DNA from: Alloascoidea africana
Lineage: Eukaryota > Ascomycota > Alloascoideomycetes > Alloascoideales > Alloascoideaceae
Direction of reading: 5' to 3'
DNA length: 64,000 nt
NCBI GenBank assembly: GCA_030581615.1
Contig: JAKTTT010000003.1
Location: 372,001-436,000 of the forward strand
A model generated the notes under the pieces. That model was not told where the DNA came from and searched no databases. It was given only the letters and a program-made list of their open reading frames with translations. Shown here piece after piece: positions 12,601 through 21,721 of the stretch (its first letter is position 1; every line of letters begins with the position of its first letter). The position numbers were made by a program, and so were the translations under genes.

Positions 12601-14918
12601 TTGTGGATTCTAACAACGCAGGAGATCAAATCCAACAACAATATGCTCGTCACAATGGGAACTCTCAGGTTGAAATGACTTCACCAGTTTCGAGTAGCAA
12701 TGAGTCCTCGCTTCCCCCAGCTACGCCTACTGCCACCACGATACTCGAGGATGGGAAAAAGCATCTTGCTCAACGATCTCATTTTTCATTTTTGAGCGTG
12801 AAAAAGAATAGACCCAAGAAAGTTGACTCTATTCAATCGATCCGCTCTCATTTCGATCCCACGGTTCTGGAAGTACCAGATGAGTCCGCAGCCAGCACGA
12901 ATTTTGCAGAAGAGGAAGAAGAAGAAGAAGCGATGCAAAGTGATGTTGACGAACTTGAGGATATTTACGACGAGGCTGAAAGCAAAGCAAATATGGAAAT
13001 ATTTTATTCTGAAGCAGATGGGCTTGGACCACCCCTTGAGAATGTGTACACGACTTCTACCACTGCAAACGAGGACGAATTTGAGGATGCAATGACTTCA
13101 TATGCTGTTAGCATAAAACGACCTGATAGAAATAGTCGGGCGCGTTCCAATCGTGCAAAGAATGAACAGGACGAGGACTCCGAATCGAATTCTGACTCTG
13201 AAGTTTCGAGCTTGTCTAACGAGTCTACTTTTTCATTCCATGCGCTGGCTAAGAATCGGATAGATGGAGATGACGAGAACAGTGAGAAAAATAAGGCTAA
13301 TGGCCCAGTTCTGGAAATACTGATTGAAACACAACGAGGCTTTTCATTTTTCGGAAAATCTCATTTTGGAGCAAGTACTTATTTTCAATTGGACAGAGCT
13401 CTTGGTGACGTGAATTTGAACCCACTCCCGGATCCGTCATGGCAATTAGAGCTAAACAAATGGTATGTGAACATGTCTGATGGGGTTGATCCAAAGGGCT
13501 GGATATACTCCTCCACGCCAACGAAGAAACCCACTTCACCTACAATGAATGGTATAGGAGGGATAAGCGCTTCTATTGCAAGCATATCGAGTGCCACAAC
13601 TTCACGGTGCTCCTCATACGAGTCTGGCCGAAGATCTAGGAAAAGCAGAGCAAGTACTACAAATTACAGCAATGACAACCTTGTTTTCCATTCATTTGTT
13701 AGACGAAGAGTCTGGATGAGATCCAGAAAACTGAAGAGTAGTAAAAAAGGTGGGGGCGATGGAGGAGTGATGGAGGCCCTGGACAGGTTAAACGGGAACT
13801 TGGCAAATCCAGTTGAGTTAGAGTGCGATGAGATGGAACAGGAAAACTATGTTCTTGATCCCAAAAACCGAAAACGATTCTCAATAATTGTTGCAAACCC
13901 TCCCAAAGCACCACAATCAATGCCCACTGAAGTTCCTCCGGTTACTACAACTTCAGAAAGAGAAGAAGAAAAAGAAGAAGAAGCTTCAGATACAGATTCC
14001 CTTGATTCTCGAAGCATTCATACTGCTCCTTCGATACGGGAAGATTCTACAATTTTATCAAAAGCAAATCAAGAATCTCTGATATCAACATCCGTCAAGA
14101 TTGACAAATCTGGTTCTGTTGATGAACTTATAAAAACCCTGCAGAATTGCAAAGTTGACCTTGTGAGACTTGACACAATCGTTTCATTTATAAACAACAG
14201 TATAGACTTTGATGAAAAATGCGATCTAAAAGAACACGAAGATTCTCTCCATGTTCTCTCTGGTTTTGCCGCATCCTTGGATTTGATCCTCGCACCTATA
14301 GAGGTTGTGGTCACAAAGAAACTGCTCTTGAAGCAGCTTTCCCTGAGTTTCAACCGGCTGATCACTTCCTACGGTTTCAAAGGTGTTGGATCGCCAGAGT
14401 CGATTCAACAGCAAATGAACTTCATCAAAGCAATGGTCAGGGATCCAGATATGATCGTTGGGAATACAAACAGCGCCAGAATGTCTGGATCTGTAGGAAA
14501 CAGAGAGTCTTTTGCAAGCAAGCGCATTTCGTCTTCCATTCGCTCATCTTCTACATTTTTCAAGCTTTCCAATGAGAGCGAATTGGAGGCTATGATGGCT
14601 GATTATACAACTTTTAAGAACAGTGAGTTGGTTACCACTATGCCTGAGTTGACCGGTACCACTGTAGGGGACGTTTTTACATCTGCCATGGAGCAAGACG
14701 AGCTGGACAATAACAGCGGCAGTTATCATAATAGTACAAGTGCCACAAGCCACGATGGATCTATAGATGTCGGTGGCAAAGAAGAGTTACCGGAGCTTTC
14801 CAAATCGTCTTCAAGTCTTGATCCTGATTTTAACACTTACATCGATAATGTGTTAACTATACTAGCCACTATTCTTGATTGGCTTATGGCTGACATTTTC
14901 AAGCCACGCCAGACGTGA
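9684..14918 (+). CDS. Large disordered protein with C-terminal dysferlin (DysF/peroxin) domain
   Basis: 1744 residues from the ATG in GAGAGATGGCAGG; 16 further in-frame codons upstream begin only with a non-ATG codon. The first 1200 residues are Ser/Asn/Thr-rich and basic, with many predicted-disordered and acidic runs (for example EEEEEEEA). At residues about 1206-1352 there is a dysferlin-type module: an ETQRGFSFFGKSHFG strand, WYVNMSDGVDPKGWIYSS (the W..D....D..GW.Y signature) and FVRRRVWMRSRKLK (the RRR.W.R signature). These are typical of Pex30/Pex23, Spo73 and fission-yeast Mug65. No reticulon-like membrane hairpin is evident, which argues against a Pex30-type ER protein and favours a Spo73/Mug65-like one. 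The last 250 residues are predicted helical. Role in spore membrane or lipid organisation is an inference from the family. Confidence 0.7.
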   Translation: MAGLKHRLFKRRNSKPPTEEPSKVEYQRHVDSGFAEDEDIHITVGADLVDNNHLYDQPHHQKTLESNGRGLDSGMLGRKKSMGFRQSRKSIPAAAATADVEETRGSSTPEALAYSIPSKNSTKEESGRVHTHKSSETLLSRFKSIRSTRSKRKTSSKVARSVPDPAEPGLDDNDGVTMKNGADANTKRFSTVSKFSYQASPAAGKRSSLLSSDTPDSFMLSSGRFDDASVDLLLDIPTIGNEPGNRGSAISDFSFIRFDEFNSGGSSKNNTSRAGNTKQQGFLHHRQQKQAQRASPAQVHIPTSTPSSTRPQMNVTVPPVPYSSSNKTDLSPTPSAHAKASTGPFSSSLPRPRSQDRMKVVDTGPKMPATTNNATFKRTTDKLGSAQQQKKVVFRDRAGANTPNAFSPTTREIQKSLLNARSMGDLKAIRNPNSDPRKRYSSPTYFVSEQDAILEARESDEEDESIRHSYQNTQVNQPYNRQQRIQSAGEIELKGSNQIRKFHSDSPVVSRTSVFSSNNGANEDEDEGSHLKPSSTASSGKSVFSTLRKKISSRNIKKDAEKTKSKSAEILKSSISNPILQQGTTGQQLYTPLSASFGSYSSINDSVGTSGNANSIKEADSPTDSWKRYSSTSSKYTYSKSSSSPLNQTLTSNTSPSLSVHEINNGYSNGASLITAPGTSSSPTEFSSKLGKINADDLDLDTPIPIPPPPFASSKMGRSNTTASPSSTTATSNSSSSKKSPGAVVSPKEKFLQRCRSLRVVRSSESINGMDDFEVEKKLADASKRLSYTTTGSKNRLSSYGNLEDEEVKLKNVRRISLGNSNANMSKSRSASSPMTLINNNRGKQGRNKYGEEDENKLVDLTDRMVKIEKNVNKYLSKIEPFKRIPSNGSLDTINVGVDSGSENGKIKKTVLVAQSNNTTNKDNLTPLSAGTTTSSNLNVSANNSNNNSNTESKRRSIVSFFNFELKSRNSVFVDSNNAGDQIQQQYARHNGNSQVEMTSPVSSSNESSLPPATPTATTILEDGKKHLAQRSHFSFLSVKKNRPKKVDSIQSIRSHFDPTVLEVPDESAASTNFAEEEEEEEAMQSDVDELEDIYDEAESKANMEIFYSEADGLGPPLENVYTTSTTANEDEFEDAMTSYAVSIKRPDRNSRARSNRAKNEQDEDSESNSDSEVSSLSNESTFSFHALAKNRIDGDDENSEKNKANGPVLEILIETQRGFSFFGKSHFGASTYFQLDRALGDVNLNPLPDPSWQLELNKWYVNMSDGVDPKGWIYSSTPTKKPTSPTMNGIGGISASIASISSATTSRCSSYESGRRSRKSRASTTNYSNDNLVFHSFVRRRVWMRSRKLKSSKKGGGDGGVMEALDRLNGNLANPVELECDEMEQENYVLDPKNRKRFSIIVANPPKAPQSMPTEVPPVTTTSEREEEKEEEASDTDSLDSRSIHTAPSIREDSTILSKANQESLISTSVKIDKSGSVDELIKTLQNCKVDLVRLDTIVSFINNSIDFDEKCDLKEHEDSLHVLSGFAASLDLILAPIEVVVTKKLLLKQLSLSFNRLITSYGFKGVGSPESIQQQMNFIKAMVRDPDMIVGNTNSARMSGSVGNRESFASKRISSSIRSSSTFFKLSNESELEAMMADYTTFKNSELVTTMPELTGTTVGDVFTSAMEQDELDNNSGSYHNSTSATSHDGSIDVGGKEELPELSKSSSSLDPDFNTYIDNVLTILATILDWLMADIFKPRQT

Positions 14919-16229
14919 TGTAATCTTTTTTGCAAGGCTATGACGATTTACACAAATGAAAAAGAAAAAGAAGAAAAAAAATTAATAAATATTAAAACTT
15001 GAAGTTTGTTGAAGCTCACAGCAACAGATTTTTATGTATTTGGAATCTATAACTTTATCGGTGGTATCTATATGTATTCATGTTTCTTTTGTTTTTGTCT
15101 TTTGTCTTTAATAAAACAAGTTTGTTTTTTGTGTAAGCTTTTTTCTGGTCTTTGCTTATTGTTAATCATTTTTATAATTGTTTAATCTGCCCCTCCATTG
15201 TTAATTTGCAGGCTAAATAACCATATGTTTTTAGGTTCATTAGAACTCCAGTAGTTGCTTTTATTCTGTCTATAATCGTCTGGGTTGTCTTTGCTGTCTC
15301 TTTTTCTCACAAGAGGGTTGTGGTTTATTTTTAGTATTACGATTGTGATGAATAGATTCATTCTACCGTTCTGAACCAAGTTGTAAAAATTACTTTGCTT
15401 CTGAAGAGACTCCGATTTAGAAGATCGGTTTGGAAATGTCTAGCTAGCTCGCAAATGCCAAGTGCTACTATTGGCTACCATCTCCGATCGGGAAAATCTC
15501 CGTGGTCAAAATGAAAAAAAGATGAGCAATCCGTTCCCGGTTATCACTACCAAAAAAGGAAGGTGAAAAATTAATCTGGAGGGAGGGGTAAAAACCGAGA
15601 TAGATGTAAGAGATAATACGTTTCCGCTACAAGTATTTTAAGATTACAAGATAGATGAGAAAGATCAGCAATATATATCGCCAGAGTCGAAAATGCAATT
15701 AAAGTTGAATCAATACATACATACTACTTTGGGATATAGAGAGCAGTAGATATACAGAAACCAAACGATTGAAAAATATAGGTCTCCTTGGAGTTGATCC
15801 ACAAAGAAACACACAAAGACAAATTCTCATTTCAATTTTCATTTCAATTCCAATTTCTCATTCCGAATGTCAATGCTCAATCAATCAAATGGACCTCAAC
15901 TTCCAAATAGCAACCAAATCAGAAACTCTTATGTCATACTCAAATACCCATCTGTGAGTGTTTGAACAGTCAGTTTGTCATAGATAAATTATGTTTCAAA
16001 GCTAGACTATCTTCTCTTAATAATAAAGCCATGAACCTCACTCCTTGTTAATCTTTTCCTAGTTTTTTTTTTTTTTTGCTTTTTTGCTTTTTTTTTAATT
16101 TTTATAAATTTAGTTGTGAAAACGCCAATACAAGAACGAATGAAGCACCATATTAGGACACCAAAAAAAAAAGAGGTCTAAATAAAATGATTCTTAGGTA
16201 CAGGACAAAAAGGGAACAATGGTGGACAA
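14919..16229. other. Convergent intergenic region
   Basis: Lies between the 3' ends of the DysF gene and ISU1. AT-rich, with A-rich (about 14957-14997) and T-rich (about 16062-16100) tracts suited to 3'-end formation on either strand. No gene recognised. Confidence 0.5.
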
Positions 16230-16832
16230 TTAGGCGGATGATACAGCAGATGGCTTGATAGTACCAGTTGCAACCGTGCCTAGATCCACATTCTGAAGGT
16301 TCCTCTTTGTTTTGTAGTCTTTGATCGCACTCTTTATAGCGTCTTCGGCAAGCATGGAGCAATGAAGCTTGACGGGAGGAAGCGCTAGCTCTTTGGCAAT
16401 TACTGTGTTCTTGATCTTTGCGGCCTCGTCCAAGCTTTTCCCTCTCACCAGTTCAGTGACGTAGCTGCTTGAGGCGATTGCGCTTCCGCAACCAAACGTT
16501 TTAAACTTGACATCTGAAATTATGCCATCTGAATCCACACGGATCTGAAGTTTCATAACGTCTCCACAGGCTGGGGCACCGACAAGTCCGGTACCAACGT
16601 CCACATCGTTCTTGTTCATGGAACCAACGTTCCGTGGGTTGTTGTAGTGGTCAATAACTTTTTCATGGTAGGATCTCGCAAACTTGAGGGAAGGTGTCGG
16701 CTGCTGATGCTGTATCGTTGTGGATTGCGCTGTCATCCTCAGGGATGGAGCAAGTAGAGCAGCAGCTCGTACTGGCGACGACAGATTCTGTCGAGATGAG
16801 ATGGTAGCAATTCTCGTCACGCGTGAAAACAT
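16230..16832 (-). CDS. ISU1: Mitochondrial iron-sulfur cluster scaffold protein Isu1 (IscU)
   Basis: Scaffold on which the mitochondrial matrix ISC machinery (Nfs1-Isd11, frataxin, ferredoxin) builds [2Fe-2S] clusters before Ssq1/Jac1-assisted release. The 200-residue product has an Arg/Ser-rich N-terminal presequence of about 50 residues. It is followed by the IscU core, which opens with SYHEKVIDHYNNPRNVG. All three cluster cysteines are present, in GAPACGD, FGCGSAIASS and LHCSMLAED. The LPPVK motif recognised by the Hsp70 Ssq1 is intact just before the third cysteine. Intronless; the ATG is the natural start of the presequence. It faces MCP1 across a shared 680-bp upstream region. Confidence 0.97.
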   Translation of the reverse strand: MFSRVTRIATISSRQNLSSPVRAAALLAPSLRMTAQSTTIQHQQPTPSLKFARSYHEKVIDHYNNPRNVGSMNKNDVDVGTGLVGAPACGDVMKLQIRVDSDGIISDVKFKTFGCGSAIASSSYVTELVRGKSLDEAAKIKNTVIAKELALPPVKLHCSMLAEDAIKSAIKDYKTKRNLQNVDLGTVATGTIKPSAVSSA

Positions 16833-17512
16833 TCTTCCAAAACAGGGCGTTGAATAGAGTAATTAGAGTCTAGTAGGAGAGCAACCAGAAAAAACTTGAG
16901 TCGTGCTGTTGGTTGGGGGGAAGGGGGGATGTGGTATCTTAAATACAAGAAAATGTGGAGGAGGAAGAAACGAAGGAGAGAAAAGGAACCCGATTGCTTT
17001 TTAAATTCCTGCCCGAGTCCCAAAACGGCATATCTGATGGGTCATCGTTGCCCGGATTCCCGGATCCGATCGTCGAAAAACCGGGTCGCCGAAGCCGGAG
17101 TTGGCCCGCGGAGACCGGGGCTCCAGACGAGCGGGTGTGCTTAGTCATGGGCACCGGCAGATGTGGATTTCCGAGACAGCGGTGGGCGGGTAACCATCAC
17201 GTGTTTGTGCTGCTATTGGCCGGAGTGTCCGGGCATAGCGGGCATAGCGGGCATAGCGGAGCGCCAGAATCACGGTGTGCGTGGGCTCATTTCCAGCATT
17301 TCCAACCGCCCGCAAACAAAAATCGAAGGGAAAAAGCCAAGATTTAACGGTTTAAAGAGAAGAGTAGGCAATCTAGATTCATCGTTGGGGTACAAAAGAA
17401 GACAAACCCCCAGTGGACAGCCCAACACCCATACATCCTCTGGGCTCATCGGCGGCTATCGAGAGCCAATCAAAGTTTGCTGTTTCTGCTTATGGATAGA
17501 CCTATAGACTAG
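16833..17512. promoter_or_regulatory. Divergent ISU1/MCP1 promoter region
   Basis: Shared 680-bp upstream region of two genes for mitochondrial proteins. The centre (about 17030-17300) is GC-rich. It contains ATCACGTG at 17196-17203, matching the RTCACGTG sequence bound by Cbf1-type bHLH factors, and a perfect triple 9-bp repeat. Regulatory use is inferred from position. Confidence 0.5.
17231..17257. repeat. Three tandem copies of a 9-bp unit GGGCATAGC
   Basis: Perfect triplicate within the ISU1/MCP1 intergenic region, 28 bp from the CACGTG site. Could be a short minisatellite or a factor-binding array; I do not recognise the motif. Confidence 0.7.
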
Positions 17513-18481
17513 ATGAGCAAGACCACGCTTCGAAAAGTCGCCCCTGAACCGCTAGATATCGATCGAGAGGACCGGGACAGGGAGCTCACGGAGGGAGCCA
17601 ATTCGTCCTCATCCTCGTCTTTGCCGTCATTTCCAAACTGGAGTTCTCTATGGACGAATAAGAACATTCTGCCATTCTTGGCCAAACTGCAAAGATACTC
17701 TGCCTATTCTTTTACGGTATTTGCGGTTATACATGGTTCAGCAGTCATCTTGTCTCCTTTGATATCTGTGGATGCTGCTAGCGATATGATGCTGGTGGGG
17801 AGAACTGTGTATCAGGCCCCAGTTTTTGAAGAACTTTTGGTCTACGGTTCAATTGGGATTCATGCCTGTTCTGGAATCTTGTCAAGATACATTCGAAACA
17901 GAAGAATGAATAAGAAGTATGGTTCGAAGAGGAAAGATACCAGCTCACGGCTTACGAGCTCACACACTAGCATCGACAACACAGGAGAAGCTGAGATTGG
18001 TAAGAATGAAGCTGGAGGACTTGGTGGATTGTCCTCAGTATTGGGACTAGGACCAAGAAAAGAAGGCAGTTGGATCTATCGCAAGACTGGGTTATCGCCG
18101 TTGGCATTTTCAGGATATGCACTTATTCCTATAGTCTCTGGCCACATATTCTCACTACGAATTCTGCCACAATTGATTGATGGCGATTCATCCCTAATGA
18201 CAATGAGATACATTTCCCATAGTTTTAGCAGACACCAAGCGAAAACCTGGACAGTTCTCTCTTTGATCGTTGGTGTTTCAACCTATCACTTTGTATCTGG
18301 ATGGGCAAAATACTTGAGAACAAAACAAAAGAGGAGCAAATATGTCTATGGTGTAATAATGACTATTTATGGGACATTCTTAATGTCAATGCTCAAAGTG
18401 CGACAGGAAGGTCGTGCGTTTGGTTTCCTCGCAAAGACTTATGACAAATGGATTGACCAAGCCAGTTTCAGTTTTAAATGA
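17513..18481 (+). CDS. MCP1: Mitochondrial outer-membrane protein Mcp1 (DUF1691)
   Basis: Homologue of Saccharomyces Mcp1, a multispanning outer-mitochondrial-membrane protein that suppresses ERMES (Mdm10) loss and works with Vps13 in lipid transfer. The 322-residue product starts with a polar N-terminus containing APEPLDIDRED, similar to the PPEPVD start of the yeast protein. At least five hydrophobic segments follow: SFTVFAVIHGSAVIL, YGSIGIHACSGILSRYI, SGYALIPIVSGHIFSLRIL, VLSLIVGVSTYHFVSGW and YGVIMTIYGTFLMSML. The paired patterns GIHACSGILSR and SGYALIPIVSGH are the conserved DUF1691 signature. A polar linker of about 60 residues separates TM2 and TM3. Intronless. Confidence 0.88.
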   Translation: MSKTTLRKVAPEPLDIDREDRDRELTEGANSSSSSSLPSFPNWSSLWTNKNILPFLAKLQRYSAYSFTVFAVIHGSAVILSPLISVDAASDMMLVGRTVYQAPVFEELLVYGSIGIHACSGILSRYIRNRRMNKKYGSKRKDTSSRLTSSHTSIDNTGEAEIGKNEAGGLGGLSSVLGLGPRKEGSWIYRKTGLSPLAFSGYALIPIVSGHIFSLRILPQLIDGDSSLMTMRYISHSFSRHQAKTWTVLSLIVGVSTYHFVSGWAKYLRTKQKRSKYVYGVIMTIYGTFLMSMLKVRQEGRAFGFLAKTYDKWIDQASFSFK

Positions 18482-18952
18482 AGACCACTGTTGTAAATAT
18501 GTGTATGCATTTAATAATATTCCTAATGATGGTGGCGTCAGATGTCTTCTAAAGTGCAGGCAAGAACTTTTCTAGTTACCCAAAGTTTGTAAAACAGCAA
18601 CTCTCACAGAAATAAAAGCTTAAATGTTTTAGTTACGGTGGCGGTCACGTTTGAAGTCAAACTGAAGGTGCGCGTTATGTATATAATTGGTTGAATAAAT
18701 AGATAGTTGTTCCCATATAGGGTAGAATCACTGATAAATGAGATCGATGAAGCGGAATATGCAATATCAGCAATGCATAGCGAAGGTGAGAGAAAGAAAT
18801 ACCAAGGTGCAAATAAAAGACTAACACAATAACAAACTCAACACTGACTACTCTAAAATCCAGGCAGTAAGGCATCAAAATAAAAAATATAAAAAAAAAG
18901 GAGAGATAGTAACAATAAAAAGAACTACTAGGAAAAAGAAAAGAAAAAGATT
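18482..18952. other. Convergent intergenic region
   Basis: AT-rich 3' flank of MCP1 and of the minus-strand CBM48 gene; A-rich runs near 18885-18960. Nothing else recognised. Confidence 0.5.
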
Positions 18953-20250
18953 TCAAAAGATAAAAGATTTAATCCTTTCAAAGATGCTCTTTGCGGCTTC
19001 TAATCTCTTATCGTTGTGGTTTTCACCATCACGAGTTGCATCTGCAATTGTTGCACCTGCTGCATCACCACTTTTAATCTCCCTGTTATTACCACATGTC
19101 CGCAGCACGGTGGAATTATTACAGGCACTTTTCAATTCATCATCACCGATACAAACGGTAGAATTTGTGTTGAGATCGGTGCAATCATCAAATGCCGACA
19201 ATTCAGGGGAAAGTCCGTCAAATTGAATAAGTTCGGGAGATTCGCCTACAATTTCGCGTTTTGGAGATTTGGTTTTTTCCAGATTACATCTCTGCTCAAC
19301 TGCTTGGCAACAGGAAACCGAAGCAGATCTCAAACTATGTTCCGTTTCATTGTTGCTTTGGTCTTCTTCAGTAGCCCTTTGGTCTTGGTAAATCTCTGTA
19401 TCCTCAATTAGGTTTCTTGAGTTGGAAACAGGATTGGCAGCGTCCGTAATTTCATTGTTGGTGCTAGAATCGGGCGAATTAATAGTATCGGAGTCGTCTT
19501 CTCCATCTGTTGGATTTCGTTGATTACAAATTTCATTGGCGTTAACGCAATGATTGCCACCCGAGAGCCTGAGCTTGGATGTTACTTCAGCCACCTGGTC
19601 AATTACAGAATCTGGCGCTGTTTCGTTTTCAACTTTCGATGTTTCCTGTTCGGATACGATTTCTTCTGATTTGGATTGAGAAGGGCTTATAGAGTCAGCG
19701 GTATCGGGAACAAGGCTTTCCGCTTTTGTGTTGGGCTGATCTGCTAAATCTTCCGGACGGAGTACATTGTTGATATTGCCATGGTAGTCAACTTCTGATT
19801 TATAATTTGGTGAAAGCAGCCAAACGCCATCAACAATGTACTTTAAAAGTTTGATGAGCTTACAGTTAGAACGACTTTTTGCCAAATTAGACATTTTAAT
19901 CTCATACCTTGAAGTAGACGGTCTTTGTCGGTGCTATATCAATAGTCGCACAAAACTGGCCATCCTCTTGATTGCGTTTCAAGGGAATCTTGTCCCAGTT
20001 GTTAAAAGTCCCTGCCACTTGTACAGTTTGCACATTTTCAGCAGGCCTAAAGTTCAACTGTTAAATTACAACTCACTGAAAGGGTGAACAGTTCCCATTT
20101 TTCCATCTCTCTTCTGTCTGTGTCAAAGATAACAAGTCACGACATCGTTAACGCCATGATCGTGCTATCTTATCCACTTGACGTGCATAAGAGAGATAAA
20201 CTCAAAAATCAAAGATTGCCAGCTCACCATGCAAAGGAAAAGGCTGTCAT
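18953..20250 (-). CDS. CRP1/MDG1-like protein with AMPK-type glycogen-binding domain (CBM48)
   Basis: The CBM appears only after splicing three exons: 20228-20250 (23 nt), 19908-20046 and 18953-19840. Joined, the N-terminus reads MTAFSFAWPAENVQTVQVAG and continues TFNNWDKIPLKR, then VYFKYIVDGVWLLSP. This closely parallels the Crp1/Mdg1 start (YTFxWPAGPKDV, TGTFDxW, FKFIVDGVW). Introns are 181 nt (GTGAGC, TTTAG) and 67 nt (GTATGA, TTCTAAC branch point, AAG). The remaining 260 residues are acidic, Asn/Ser-rich and probably disordered. At 349 residues it is near Mdg1 in size and shorter than Crp1. Mdg1 is linked to pheromone G-protein signalling and Crp1 to cruciform DNA; neither role can be assigned here. 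Confidence 0.85.
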
Positions 20251-20571
20251 GACGGCGACTAAAGGAGAACGGGGAGAACTTCCGGTGGATCAGGAGTAGG
20301 AAGAGGAGACGGCCTGGGAAGAAGCCTATTTCAATTTCAGTGGAGATGAGTTAAACGGATGTAGCCTCGAAAGAAAATTCTGATCTGAGCTGCGCACGTG
20401 CATCGCAACGCAGACCGCATCTGCACGCCGCCGGATCGGGAAAGAGTGCATGTAATTATCTTCGGCTTTCTCGATTTCTACTTGTGCCGGCTTTTGATAG
20501 CCAAATCGGCTAGAGACAATAGCATTAATTACACAGTTCTATCTACCAGCTTGTAGTAAGTCCAGAGATCT
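20251..20571. promoter_or_regulatory. Upstream region of the CBM48 gene with a CACGTG E-box
   Basis: GCACGTGC lies with its core at 20395-20400, about 145 bp before the CBM48 start codon, in a short GC-rich patch (about 20390-20440). No gene seen. Confidence 0.4.
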
Positions 20572-21306
20572 TCAAAGAACAGAGTTCGCAACTTGAACAA
20601 TAGGCTGCGACGTGTCAATATCTGGAGACTGGTCAGGAGTACACATCGTCATCGCAGCCATGGTACTGAAAACACACAGTCCGGCTAGCACAGGTATATC
20701 GCTTTTCTCAAGGGGAACACAGGCAGGCCTGATATGCTCTTTGAAAAGATGAACCGCGTTTCTCTTTGCCTCGGTCAATCCTTGGTGGTTCGAGTAGTGG
20801 AATAGGCATTTGATCATTCGATATGCTGCTGCTTTTGCTCTTTCACAGCTATTGCATTGTTGACATAAACCGGTTTGTGATAATGGTACCCTCCCACTCT
20901 TCTGTTTTATAGCTTGTTTCTCAGCTTCTCTAGTCACTTTTTCTTCAAGTTTGCTGCCAGTTGGTCTTTTCACTCGAAGCGTACTCATCATGTATTCAAG
21001 TAGCCTAATCATTTCTTTGATCATACACTGAACCTTTGTTTTCGATTTTCGAAAACTTCTAGCAAACATTTCATCAATCATTTGGGAGCCATCCTCGGCG
21101 CTAAACCCATCGGACGTCATCACAAAAGCAGAATGTCTGTACACTGCTCTTTTCTGAATGCTCGTATTAAATAGTACATCCTCCGGTAGAAGGTCAATTG
21201 CTAGTGTTTGTTCAAACCTGGTTGAAAGGGATTTTAATGGTGGAGTGAAACTGTGAGAGCATCTCTTTACTCCGATTATTTTGGGAGGGTTTACAGTTGA
21301 AGCGAT
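20572..21306 (-). CDS. Unrecognised protein, 3' exon(s) of a probable spliced gene
   Basis: One open frame of 245 codons with no ATG near its beginning. It is preceded by a stop that coincides with a TTTAG acceptor-like sequence. I therefore read it as a terminal exon. A second open stretch in the same frame (about 21310-21507; includes ALFHIHKSRNLCLVFIDAA) and a possible first exon with ATG at 21641 (MDKVAVFLCPALSFLNG) lie upstream, but I could not join them convincingly. The visible part has a charged helical middle (SFRKSKTKVQCMIKEMIRLL, then KLEEKVTREAEKQ), a cysteine pair cluster GLCQQCNSCERAK and a hydrophobic C-terminal region. I recognise no family. Confidence 0.45.
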   Translation of the reverse strand: MASTVNPPKIIGVKRCSHSFTPPLKSLSTRFEQTLAIDLLPEDVLFNTSIQKRAVYRHSAFVMTSDGFSAEDGSQMIDEMFARSFRKSKTKVQCMIKEMIRLLEYMMSTLRVKRPTGSKLEEKVTREAEKQAIKQKSGRVPLSQTGLCQQCNSCERAKAAAYRMIKCLFHYSNHQGLTEAKRNAVHLFKEHIRPACVPLEKSDIPVLAGLCVFSTMAAMTMCTPDQSPDIDTSQPIVQVANSVL

Positions 21307-21721
21307 CTAAATAAAGTCCAACAACCACCACCAATTAGGGTTTTTGATACTCTGTAAAACGAAATTTGTGTTAAGCACGTTTGTGAAAATGTCACTTCTC
21401 GTATCAGATGCCGCATCAATGAAGACTAGACAAAGATTCCGACTTTTGTGTATATGGAAAAGAGCTGGAAAACACGGGCCGTCTTCTCTGCTCCGTGTAA
21501 AATACAAATTAAAATAGTAAATACTAAGAACAAATCCACACCAATCAAGCTATTTTAATGTTCTTTCTTTCGAGCCGCTTTCAAAAGCACACCATTTAAA
21601 AACGATAATGCTGGACACAGGAAGACAGCAACTTTGTCCATTGCGAATTGAGTAAAAACATCTTTTATAAAGTTATTCCACAAGCTGCAATCAATTAAAA
21701 TGCAAATCATATTAACTATGT

